A stretch of DNA of 64,000 nt from Cruorifilaria tuberocauda. Lineage: Eukaryota > Nematoda > Chromadorea > Rhabditida > Onchocercidae. The translations under genes and the position numbers were made by a program. A model generated the notes under the pieces. The model had not been told where the DNA came from and did not search any database. It was given only the letters and a program-made list of their open reading frames with translations. Of the stretch, positions 19,701-30,446 are shown piece after piece (position 1 is the stretch's first letter; every line of letters starts with the position of its first letter). The stretch covers positions 310,001 to 374,000 of the forward strand of contig JABVXU010000021.1 of NCBI GenBank assembly GCA_013365365.1, in the 5' to 3' direction.

Positions 19701-22700
19701 CAATTTTCATCGTATCTAAAACCTAGAAATGTAATCCGTGTGCGCAGTATAAGCATTTCATTTTTCCCAACAGAGAATCGATGCTGCAAAGGGATTCTTT
19801 CTATGCAATACTTTCAAAACAGTTTCCCGAAACTTTCCATCCTTCTTCAAGACTGACGATTCACAAGAGAAAATTTTGAGAACGAAAAAAAGTAAACATG
19901 AAAAATTTTCAAAATTCTGATAAAGATATCTAAAGAATGTAATTATTGTTAAATCTTAAATGCACTATATCAGTAAGCCTTCAACACTTTCCAAGTTTGT
20001 ACAGTTCATCGTTTCAACAACGGAAATAGCAAATCTGTTCACTACAGGTGGTTACAAATCTTCTTTATAAAGCATTAACATGATTGGATCGACCTTTCTG
20101 TAGTGTATACCGAATTTAACTTCCATAAGAGGTAAGTTTTCATCTTCTCAATAAAACTATAAAGAGTTGAGTAATGGTTCTGAAAACACTGCAACAAATT
20201 CCAGAGGAGCACACATTGTGTCCTTCAAAGACATGTTTATTCGATTTCATGACAATAGCAAGACACTGATTGAAACATTTGACAGATAACTTGAATAGAT
20301 ATGTAAAAAGTATGATTTCAAAAAGACGAAAATAAAAGAAACTTTAATGAGCTTATAGTAAAATTAATTTGAACTTGTATTAAATGTATTTAGTTTTATA
20401 ACACAGAAGACCTTCTCACAGAAATAGATGAGAATGTGGAGGATATTATTAGAGAGAGTGAAAATATATACTGCGAAGTTGAAGTAATGCAGATATGCTG
20501 CCACTTGCTAGTGAGGTTTTTTGGAAGAAAATTACGTAACTTAGAGACGATCATAGCTGCTGAAATATTCCGAATGGTTCGAAAAAGATAAAAGACACTA
20601 GACACTAATGCTCTACGGTTGAACTTGTTTGTTTTCATCGATTCGGTGACGTGTCTCTTAATCTTATATGGAAAACAACCGTAAATGAGATTTTTGAATT
20701 CAGTGTCAGCAGATAAATTACTGCCATAAATTTATCTATTGCTTAGGTTATCAATAATATGAATACCACACAAAAAATGCAAAGAAAAAATTCTCATCAT
20801 CATAACATATCATTCGTGGCGAAAATTGAAAATCAGACAAATAAATGTGACCCAGTATTTTCAAAGCTTCAGAATAAAGTACGAACATTTCTTAATTTTC
20901 CAACTTTGAAATTGCACGTTAGCACACAAGTTATATTTCGAGAAATTCACCAAAAATCAAGAGATCTAATAATGAAAGGGCGCAAGGATGTACAGTGGTG
21001 AAGTGATAAGATGACCGAAGTTAAGGAATCAAATTTCGCTGTTAGATTTGCATTACTCCAAGTGTTTTGCTAGTTTGTGTTCAAACGGATTTCAAATTAC
21101 CACGCGTTAAGTTCCAAGAATAAAATGATCAAAAAAATTGTTATAATACCTTTCCTAAATCAGGGACTTTAATAAAATTTGAACCAGTTTCTTATAACCT
21201 AGAAATATTAAGATCCCTAGTAACGCATTTTGAATGTTTGGATAACCTGAACAAAATAAATCGAAAATAAAACCTTCCATCTACATTTAATTCAAATTTG
21301 AGATGAATTCAATCTATTAGGCAAACGGAAGACAAAATTGGTTCATTTATTAAACTTGAAGAAATTGTCTCTAGTAAATAAACAAAAAAACTTCATTTTG
21401 AAAAATGAATCTTCGCTTACAATCATAAATTTACAAAAAAGATAATGGATTATAAAAAACCTCGGGACATTAAAATTTTTATTGCTTCATTTAAAATTAA
21501 ACTTCAATCTCTCGCATTTTGGGAAGATTTCATCCAAAATCAAAAATTTCAAGTTCTGTCTCGACACGTATGCAAATGGATGTATAAGAACTATAAAAAT
21601 TGGAAAATGAAGCCATGAATAACTGAGACATAAATTCTCAGAATTAGCACATCTGGTCAATAGATATATATTAACAATCCTTACTTTCACCAATCTTAAC
21701 TAATTAATAACTAAATTATGAAATGTATTTTAAGAATTTGGCATTATTATTTAATTTTGATAATATCCGAATTAAAACACTATCTCAAGTGAAGGGTTTC
21801 GAAATTTAATAAAATTCCGCCTGGGGACTATGGTTGCAAGTTAAAACTCAAAGGCACTGACGGGGACCTGCACAAGCTGTGGAACATGTGCTTTAATTCG
21901 ATGCAACGCGAAAAATTTTACCACTCCTTGATAGAGTTGAGCTCATATCGCGAACTGGTTTACTTTCTTCACCCTAACATCATTCTTCATATCTTTTGGC
22001 TACCTATTTCACTCATATTTCACAAATTTTCAGCATTTTGAACAATCTTAAGCTAGAAAACAAATTGCATATATATCATGAAAAATGGCAATAAATTAGA
22101 ATTTTTAGTGAAAAAAAATAAACCTCTTTGATAAGAATTGCATAGTTACTGAATGGTGATGTTGGCTCTGATTCAACACGCCGCGCAGTTTGCAATGTAG
22201 TGGTATTAAAAACTCCAAGCTCCTGATCAGTATATACTAGAAAAAGTTTACCAATAAAATCACTAAATTATTAAATTGAATTCAAAGGTTTCTTATTTAC
22301 CATTACATGTAAGTGTAAATGAATGAAGGCAAAACTTTTTTAAAGTTATTATTCAACACTAATTAATTTGAATTTTTTAATGGAAATTAGAAACTCAAGA
22401 TTACATACATTATATATAGCAAAAAATTTCACATTGATTACCACGGCTTTCTGTACAAATGGTATCGAAACTTACTCAGAGGAGATTGGTTCTTTCCAAA
22501 TGTACCATTTTTATCAACCTCGAGCTGAGCAGGACTGGACTGACTCTAAAATACAAATACAATAGCAACAATTCTAACAATTTTAATTTTCCTTCACTGC
22601 TACAAATCTCATATTTTCTAAAGATATACGAAGTGAAATTACGTTTTTTAATTAATCGACTAAAAACACCCTCCTTAATGTAAAATTAAAATTTAATGAT

Positions 22701-24053
22701 ACAAAAACGAACAAAACTTTCCTACTCAAAATCTATATTCGATTACATCAAACGCTTTATTTTAATTTAGTAAGGACACTGTGCATGCATAATAATGTGA
22801 GAAAAATGAGTTTCTATAAATTATCTTGTCGAAAATTTTTTACCGATGCCAATTTTACTATCAACAATCAAATGTAATGATGAATTCTACGAGTTAAATA
22901 CTACCGGTAGATTCCACATGCTTGGCTTCATTTCGAATGCACTTGATGATTCATGATAGTGATTGTTACCACTTCCAGTTGCACTATTTGCAAGTTTCGC
23001 ATCGACAAATAAATGATTCAATAGCATTGGAGAACCACAGCTTTGCAATTCTGATAAATCTGTTACACAGACACTATGTCTCTCAGCACGAGCACGAAGA
23101 TTATGTACTAAAATATTTACCATGTAATACTTTTTCATTTACTTGCATTTTCAGTTACTTAAATTACTTAAATTTACAAATTAGAAATGAACAAAACTAA
23201 ACATTATTTCGAAAAATTCTATCATGCAACAACTATTAATCGATCTTCGACGCTATTAATAATAATAACAATAAATAATAAAAAATGGCTCACTGTTTGA
23301 TTGCTTTTCTAATCTATTTGGAAACAGTACTATTGTCCCTACATTCTGACGACAAAATAGTGAAGTGTTTGTTCCATCTGAACGAGACCTTGATCGAAAC
23401 GCTGAACTAAGTACTGAATCTGACTGCAATGAACCCATATGAGTTCCGGGTGGTGTGTCATGCGTAGCTGGTGGATGTCCAAGATCTGAAATTTGCAACA
23501 ATAAAGGAGAAGAGGTGAGTAAGAGATTATGTGCCATTTTATCTTTGGAATGGTTTTTTATAGTGAAGATCCTACAGGCTAAAAGGTGTAGTGAAGTTTT
23601 AACAGAAAAAAACATTCGAGAAACATTCGGAAAAAGTATAGCTTTTCGGTCAATTAGATGTTACAGACTGATAACATCCTACAAAATTAATAGGGAAATC
23701 ACCTTCATCAAGGATTTCATTATCACAAGTTGCTATATTCAGTGATTCACGATATGTGCGCAAATTTAAACGTTCTCGAAAAGTATCCATTAGAGTGTGC
23801 TCAGCCCTGTAAGAAAATAAAATGCATAAACAATATATATATATATATATAATGAGATTAAAAAAATATGTTTCTGCAATCTCACCTTGCAGCAAAATCT
23901 AACAGACAGTCAGTGCATGTCAAAAAGTCACCGTCTGAAAGATGGAGTCGGCATGTCAAACTCAACATCTCCGGATCCGCGTCGTATGTAGACATTGTGC
24001 TGATAACTATTCTCATTGTGGCCTTGGTGTGTTGTTGGCGTATACGATGTCAT
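16791..24053 (-). CDS. AMP-activated protein kinase gamma subunit (four CBS domains)
   Basis: This is the nucleotide-sensing subunit of the AMPK heterotrimer. Exons: 24053-23932, 23806-23703, 23485-23294, then 23107-22905 or 22236-22124, then 19295-19221, 19125-18988, 18580-18459, 18235-18104, 17999-17873, 17569-17399, 17198-17094 and 17015-16832. The CBS core is near-identical to human gamma1. [12 protein letters not shown] and [18 protein letters not shown] (nucleotide-binding Arg) lead to ITDF in CBS1. KVHRLPV and ILTHKR lie in CBS2, and KRVSALPV with [11 protein letters not shown] in CBS3. [10 protein letters not shown] and [15 protein letters not shown] lie in CBS4. The phosphate-contacting Arg/His and ribose-contacting Asp positions of the family are kept. 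The N-terminal extension is long, Ser-rich and variable. The 3' end is not resolved: after PPVTSPGS either a GTAAGT donor is used or translation reads on to a stop at 16791. The start at 24053 is the first ATG after a TTTCAG acceptor. Confidence 0.9.
20396..20638 (-). other. Unassigned intronic open frame, host-gene strand
   Basis: An 80-codon frame beginning [19 protein letters not shown] lies in the large intron between the N-terminal exons and the CBS core of the AMPK gamma gene. It is on the coding strand and starts with ATG. It matches no family I know and ends in a Ser/Ile-rich hydrophobic stretch. It could be an alternative first exon or chance. Confidence 0.15.
21806..21931 (+). pseudogene. 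Degenerate bacterial 16S rRNA fragment, Wolbachia-like (nuclear insertion)
   Basis: The stretch matches the most conserved part of bacterial 16S rRNA, around E. coli positions 880-980. It contains CCGCCTGGGGACTA, AAAACTCAAAGG then GACGGGGACCTGCACAAGC, and TTTAATTCGATGCAACGCGA. It ends TTTACCACTCCTTGA, and CTCCTTGA after the CTTACC position is typical of Wolbachia. Scattered substitutions and a small deletion near the universal 907 site show it is no longer functional. Similarity stops abruptly at about 21932. On the left it may extend weakly to about 21775. It sits in an AMPK gamma intron flanked by normal AT-rich worm sequence, so it looks like an old endosymbiont-to-nucleus transfer. The mitochondrial 12S gene of nematodes is far too divergent to explain it. 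The match is from memory of conserved 16S sequence. Confidence 0.85.
23833..23851. repeat. Short (AT)n microsatellite
   Basis: AT dinucleotide run in an AMPK gamma intron, next to the splice acceptor of the second exon. Confidence 0.85.
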
Positions 24054-24063
24054 TGCTGAATTC

Positions 24064-24069
24064 CTGAAA
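24064..24069 (-). promoter_or_regulatory. Possible trans-splice acceptor of the AMPK gamma mRNA
   Basis: TTTCAG on the minus strand is followed after 10 nt by the first ATG. This is the arrangement typical of SL-trans-spliced nematode mRNAs. It could instead be a cis acceptor for an upstream non-coding or alternative exon. Confidence 0.4.
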
Positions 24070-26737
24070 CATCATCAATTCTTAAAATATATGATTGTAC
24101 AACGTCAACGCAAAAACGCTGGAATATTTGCTTACCACAACAAGAACAAAAATTTCGTGTTTAGGAGCTAGATTAATCTTATTACAGATATGACATGGTT
24201 TAAGATACGATTAATGACCTAGCTAAGCAATGCTCGATTCTGAAATATCTATTCTAGCCCTCGATAAAGATAAGCAAATCTCACTATAATAAATGATATG
24301 AAGTCAGCGGCATAAACTAACGGATTGCAGTTTTATAGCAAGATCGAACTAATAATGAATTAAAACTTTTAATATTAGATCAAATGATTTTAAATTAAAA
24401 AACAGTTTACCAACCAGTTCTAATTTTTCCACAAAATATGACGTGAGCCAAGTTATTTCAACAAGTTTTAATCATCACATTAAATATGTAAACGAGACAA
24501 ACTCATGATAAATTTCAGTATTTTAAAATTTTAGTTTTTAATTTATTCAATTACAGTTTATCAGTTTTAAACTTAGCCAAATCCGCTTCAAAAAGTAACA
24601 CACTCCAACCACCGGAACACATGCATCAATTCTAATCACTAAAATGCTTGCATTACTAATCATTAAATATTTAATGCTTGATGAAATTCACTGAAGTTTG
24701 TGTCTCATTCCTAACTCCTATTTACCGTCCCATATTTGTTTACATCAATCATCTCGAAAAACTCTATTTTTCAGCAAGAATCTAGAGAGAGTATTTGTAA
24801 GATTGCAACTTACGTATTTCCCAATTTTTTACGTATTATAGAACTAATTCTTGAACTTCCATAAATTTGATGAAGTCTGGCTGAAATAGAAGAACAAGGA
24901 ATTTTTTGAGCTTAAAGCTTTCATGCCAAAAATTACAAGCTGAAAGCAAATTATGCATCATAAAGTCTTACTACGTTATGTATATCCAGCGCAAACTTTT
25001 TTTGCTTCTCCTTTATACTGCATTCGCATGCTTACGTCATTTCAACGACGTATGAAGAAAAACGTAAAAACGGAAACAACAATGGGAAGATAGCATGAAA
25101 GAAATAATTACCTGCATAGCTGAACAATAAAGATAAGTATATCACTCATGTTTTGGCCAGGATGCATTATCCATGCTTTTACTCACTTTATATAATCTTA
25201 ATTTTTCAGCAAAAATAGTATCAAAGAATATGTTTAGACTGAGTATGTTTGCCGAAGTATTGATTGCTTGAGTCATTTCTCTCTACCGAGATACAAATAC
25301 GTGCTAGCAAAATGATATAAACGATAGCTGCACACCCTAGCAAACCTAATCGATTCGACCGACCTCCCAGAACCCCAGTCCGTATAACCTATGTGGAAAT
25401 CAAGAGATTTCGCGCCACAAACCCTACTGATCGCTGGACTCACGCCAACATACACTGTTGCAGCGCTATCCATATTAGGGTACTCATTCGATTCCTGGAA
25501 ATATTTGCTAGTCAATCAATAACTGTTCCACAGAATATGAAATGAACCCGTTGTAGCATTGCCTGATTAATGCAAAAGAGTGTGATATGTGATATGATTC
25601 AAGTCATGCTTGCAGAATTGAATATCCTATTTCCTTGCAAGTTATAAACTTTTACAGTAAAAATTTCGAAAATGTCTAAAACAAGTTTCTAAAGTTAAAT
25701 AATTTAACTTCCTTTCAAGAAATATGCCCTATTACTCGCTTATCTCATTATGTGTTTTAATATAAAATTATTGAGAATTTTGGAAAGTGGCGTGGAGAAA
25801 TTTTTTTTGATTTATTATCGAGAATTAGCATAGAGCAATGCATACCGTCGATTAATAGTACGGATCAGTTTACACCGTTCCATTTACGCATATACATAAT
25901 CAATGTAACAACGAGCAAGGAAAACGAACAACTTGATTAAAAGGTTTCATCTATCAATCGCTGAATTTTTTGTTTGTCAGTGAATTGATAATTTATTTAA
26001 ATTTTTTACACACTTAGCAAGTTTTACTCGAATGATTAGTACAAAGGAAATTAATGCTGATTTGAAATACTTTAAATTATATTCAGCACTTCTTAGTTCG
26101 GGTCACATTAATGTGCTTTTGGAAGTTCTTTGAAAATGAATAGATTTGAAGTGCTTAAACCTGAAAGTATTATACTGCACCATACAGAATAATTTTTCGT
26201 AATTGCAGTACTGGAAATTTCTGCAACTGAAAAACGGTTGATAATTTAACAATCACTTTAGCTTGAATATAGGTAACGGCGATGAAGAAAAATAATCAGT
26301 TTAATCGGCTTAGTTGAGAATTAAGTAAACTTTAATTGATATTAAAATCCAGCTCAATACTGGAATTTATCTAAAAGTTCGGCTATTCATTTTTTCTTTT
26401 CTTTTTCTGCCAACTATAAGCCTAATAGTAAAGAAGTTATTGACTGATAAATGTGTGGTAAACACATCTTCTAATGTTACTACCATTATTTCACTATTTG
26501 TAATAAAAAGTATATGTTGAAGTAGATTGGTTACACTTTAACGAGCATTAAAAATTATGCATTACAGCTTGGGTATGTCAACAGGTGTGAAGTAACTATT
26601 GTCTTCCGATATAATATTTCGATGTCATTACATGATGTTTGTTTGGCGACTGCATTACTAAAGTAAATCATATGTACTAATACTAATACGATAAAATATT
26701 ATCGGTGCACTTTTAATCCCAGATATTTCATCAAAAG
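24070..26737. other. Intergenic, upstream of AMPK gamma
   Basis: Mostly AT-rich sequence between the AMPK gamma start and the 3' end of the RING-like gene. It includes one GC-richer open stretch near 25.3-25.5 kb, listed separately. Nothing else was recognised. Confidence 0.45.
25273..25515 (-). other. GC-richer open frame upstream of AMPK gamma, possible alternative first exon
   Basis: An 80-codon minus-strand frame contains MDSAATVYVGVSPAISRVCG and then SLDFHIGYTDWGSGRSVESI. Its composition is clearly more GC-rich than its surroundings and the residue mix looks protein-like. TTTCCAG precedes it, and possible donors GGC|GTGAGT and AGG|GTGTGC lie inside it. It is 1.2 kb upstream of the AMPK gamma start on the same strand, and AMPK gamma genes often have several first exons. 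I found no family match, and joining it to the next exon in frame was not possible with the sites I can see. Confidence 0.25.
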
Positions 26738-27778
26738 TTAATCATTCTTCATCCCATCTTCATCTGATTCTGATTCTGAGAGTTTTGATTTAGTCATTGG
26801 TTCCACCAAGAAAGAATTAGAATCCTATAAACGAAAATATTTCTGCTATACTTTAATTAATAGAAGAAAAAGTTTTTCATAGATCACATCGATTGCAGTG
26901 TACTATTGATTTACTTTGACATCATGAATTAATGAAGGAAAGTTTTTTTTGGTATAATTTTTGAGACTTTCTTTCATCCTTTAATGTTTTGTGTGAAATT
27001 TCAGTTACTGAATAATACATACAGAAAATGTTTCAGTTGGACTGTTTACTCGAGCGTCGTTATTCGTATCCGGAAAAGTTGCAGACTGATGCATACGCAG
27101 TGTGGTAGAGTTCAGATATTTACATTCCCGCATTGGACACAAAAATTTACCATTGCGTTCTAAACATAATGTTATTAACTTCAAGTGAACTCAGAAGAAT
27201 GATTTAAGTGTGATAATTTGTCTAGAAATTCTTGAAAACGAGCACCAGTCGACATTTCCAGAGCTTAGGCTAAGTAGAACAGAAATTTAATAATTTAAAA
27301 ACATGCAAATGGAAATTTGGAAGAAATTTGAAAGTGTCATTAACCTATAAGTGAGCATTCATTAAGACACATTCCACATAAGACATGAAGACAAGGAAAC
27401 TTAGTTAGCTGATCAGCTGAGTAAATATCTCCACATATCCCATCACATTCTTGCATCGTTGGCTGCAGAAATAAATTGAGATGATAATGATAGACTTAAT
27501 CTAATTAACTTTTATGCTTTATTATGTCACAGCTGACACTTCATTATTCATATCGGTATCCAGCAATTGATACGTAAATTTCAAGTTTTTGAACAACGCA
27601 GTAAATAATAGATAACAGTCTAACAACAGATATGAAAGATTTTCCAAAAATGAACCATTGTTTGAAGATCACAATCACTATCGGAGGGTTTCGCATCAGT
27701 AATATTCATGAAGACATGAGCATCTGTAGCAGAATGGCAACCACTTGCGCAAGGTGTGCATTTCCTATTTTCCGACAT
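26738..27778 (-). CDS. Small RING-like zinc-binding protein
   Basis: Four exons join in phase (27778-27656, 27462-27345, 27159-27023 and 26824-26738), giving 154 aa. The N terminus is Cys-rich (MSENRKCTPCASGCH). A RING-like core follows: CDGICGDIYSADQL, then FPCLHVLCGMCLNEC, then KFLCPMREC. The C-x-H-x2-C-x2-C centre is standard. The first pair is C-x3-C and the last is C-x4-C instead of C-x2-C. A Ser/Asp/Glu-rich acidic tail ends the protein (SKLSESESDEDGMKND). RING proteins usually act as E3 ubiquitin ligases, but with these spacings E3 activity is inference only. The exon 1 donor (ATG|GTTCAT) is weak, so the first junction is the least certain. I do not recognise a named orthologue. Confidence 0.7.
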
Positions 27779-29454
27779 CTTCAACTATACGGGATATTTG
27801 AATTTTATCAGGTGAAAACATGAATAGCATCAAAATTTTATGCTAAAATTTGAATGAAAAGTTTAAGTCTTCAATATCATTCAGCATTTTTAGGTGAAGC
27901 AATTCTTACAACCTGAAAAGAACTGCACAAAATGAGAAATGCTGAGTAGTAATTGAGAAAATCTATCCATTTCATTTATTTCTAACAGCTGTATATTCAA
28001 ATTCTGAGGAGAAATTGTTTACGGATAAAGAAAAAGCGTTAACCGTAATAAGAAAAGCATTTTTTTGGTAGTTTTATATCTGAAAGTTCTTATTTTTATT
28101 TCATTTAAATAAAAATATTTCCATCAAATATGCGTTAACTATGCTGATACGATCTTTTTCGGTTCACGAAAAATTCGCTGTACTAAATCCTGTGAATAGT
28201 AATAATACTGGATTCAAATTGCTACACAAAACCGAAAATTAACTAATTTTATTGAGTAATAAAAGGAGCTATTTGTTTTTTAACTAGGTATTATCCAGTT
28301 TTCTGAAATAATTTTCAAATTTGATTGTCTAGATTTGATAACATTCCCATATTCCCATACAACATTCCCATACAATCTTACCTCCATGCTAGCGAACCAT
28401 CGGTAATGAGGATTTTTTAGTCTACCCGATACTTCTTTGGAAAACATATGCCGTTATGTTTGTTACTAATGAAGGACCTATATTACTGCAGCCAGTTACG
28501 TGATTGGAACTCCAAAGAGTTATTTTAAGACTGCTTAAGCTAATAAAGCTTTTCAACTGAAGAAGTAATTAAAAAAAAGCTTACTTGGTGGAGATTTAGA
28601 GTGACCACAAAGCTAATTATTCTCTTCGTTCATAATTACTTAAATTAATTTGCAAAAAACCTTCTGTTCCAATCTTTCGTAAAATCAACCAAAATTTTTT
28701 TAATAGAAGATACATAAGTAAATAATTATATTTAGTACTGAAATGGTACTTGGAGCGATTAAGCAAATTAGTAAAAAGTTGATCATTCCATTAACGAAAC
28801 GGTAGATCATTTATTGGGAACCAATTGACCTTCACGTAAAGAGGAATCATTTCTCCTTCCTCATTTTGCTTTCTTTTTCCATTGAATTTACATCTATCTA
28901 TTCCTTTAATTTCCCTTTCCTTCGAATTATTCAATAATTAGTAACGATTCAGTAAGATATTCCATCCCTCAGATTGCTTGCTTCATTTGTGGTTGCAGCC
29001 TTTCTTTGAAGCCTAAACCTTTGAAGGTTAGTTCCTATACGAAACATGGAATTTCTGTGCAGTTGCCGGTTCATACAAACTGTTTCACTGCATTTTAAAG
29101 ATTAAAGCTAAATCCTAAATCTAAAATCCAGCTCAGTTTCAGGTTCAGTCTCTTAAGATTTAATCGGTATTAAAATATCTTAATCGCCATCAGAATTATA
29201 TGGAAGCAAGAAATAATGGAAGGCTTTACTATTCCCCTTCTTCAAAGCTCATTATCGATTCGAGAGGTTACACTCGTCCAATGCCATTCACTTCATATCA
29301 TTGTGGCCATTACTGCCAATCGATGTCTATCTCCTTGACCATTCTTCTTTTCTAATTTTTCCGGAAACTGCTAATATTCCGCTTGAAATTCTGGTCGAAT
29401 TACAATTTCAAATGATTGGAAATCAATTTTTATTGATAATTAACTCGGGAACAC
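27779..29454. other. Intergenic, no gene seen
   Basis: AT-rich sequence between the RING-like gene and the first tRNA. A short direct repeat of ACATTCCCATA-type units occurs near 28343-28378. No gene was recognised. Confidence 0.5.
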
Positions 29455-29527
29455 GGCCTTGTGGCCTAATGGATAAGGCGTCGGACTTCGGATCCGAAGA
29501 TTGCAGGTTCGAGTCCTGCCAGGGTCG
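29455..29527 (+). tRNA. tRNA-Arg (anticodon TCG)
   Basis: A 73-nt cloverleaf. The acceptor stem pairs GGCCTTG with CAGGGTC using two G-T wobbles. The anticodon stem TCGGA/TCCGA encloses the loop CTTCGGA with anticodon TCG, and the T arm contains GGTTCGAGTCC. There is no intron. Box A-like TGGCCTAATGG and box B GGTTCGAGTCC are intact. It differs from the second copy only by T for C at two positions, one of which weakens an acceptor pair to a wobble. Confidence 0.95.
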
Positions 29528-30237
29528 AACGAGTGATTTTACCCAAATTTTGTTGCAGCTGGAGATTGTTTTCACAGAAATAATTTTGAAGAAAAGAAAA
29601 CATCGTGATTTCGGCCTGAAATATTTAAAAATCTTTTTGAGTTATTAATTAAATGAACTAATCAGAAGAATTTTTATGTGTGTATTTTATAGCTTTATAA
29701 TTCATCAGACAGTTTTCAGCTTAAAATTCCATCCTTTTCATTTGTAATATTTTCCATCTAGTTTTTTGAATTTCTGAAAGATCATCTTTGATTTCAGCTA
29801 AATTTTTTGTTTAACAGAAAAACAGACTATTACTGTTTTCGTTTTTTGTTGATGAAAATATTCACAGATCAACCGGATGATTTGGTTCTAACTTCATTCA
29901 GTTCCTTTCATATCAACTTCATATTTTGATCATTGCTAACTAACTGTTATTCCTCCTTAATGCTACATTTGCCAAAGCATTGATTTAACATTTTTCTACT
30001 TATCTTCTCATAAATCTCTTTCTTTCTCTTTTACAAATTTTTCGTAAATTAGCCCATAGGGAAAATTGAAAAGGAATAACAACAATAGTTATCATTACCA
30101 TGATAAGCAACAACTTGAATGCATTTTTATTGTTACCATGATAATACTCTTCTTAATATTATCTCCAATGTATGAGTCAGAAGTGCTCAATTCTTTCACT
30201 TCTCTCAACCAACCTATCATCATGGCTAATCGATCAG

Positions 30238-30270
30238 CTTTCATAAATTTCATTATGAAATTTATGAAAG
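30238..30270. repeat. Perfect 16-bp palindrome
   Basis: CTTTCATAAATTTCAT, one central T, then its exact reverse complement. It lies about 100 bp downstream of the 3' end of the minus-strand tRNA-Arg gene. It could form a cruciform, but no function can be read from it. Confidence 0.85.
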
Positions 30271-30373
30271 CAAATGCAAACAAAACTGCACAAAGCTTAA
30301 ATGTGTCATCATTCAATCGTTTAAGCAACAAAAGTGCGAAACTCGCTCGTCCGACCTTATACGTGAGAAAGAT

Positions 30374-30446
30374 CGACCCTGGCAGGACTCGAACCTGCAA
30401 TCTTCGGATCCGAAGTCCGACGCCTTATCCATTGGGCCACAGGGCC
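30374..30446 (-). tRNA. tRNA-Arg (anticodon TCG), second copy
   Basis: A 73-nt cloverleaf nearly identical to the copy at 29455, in the opposite orientation about 0.85 kb away. The acceptor stem GGCCCTG/CAGGGTC has a single wobble pair, so this is the better-folded copy. Anticodon TCG lies in the loop CTTCGGA, with the same D and T arms. Confidence 0.96.

Noticed and set aside
29301..29648. 115-codon plus-strand frame around the first tRNA
   Set aside because: Part of its coding impression comes from reading through the tRNA-Arg gene; the same artefact appears around the second tRNA at 30066-30534.
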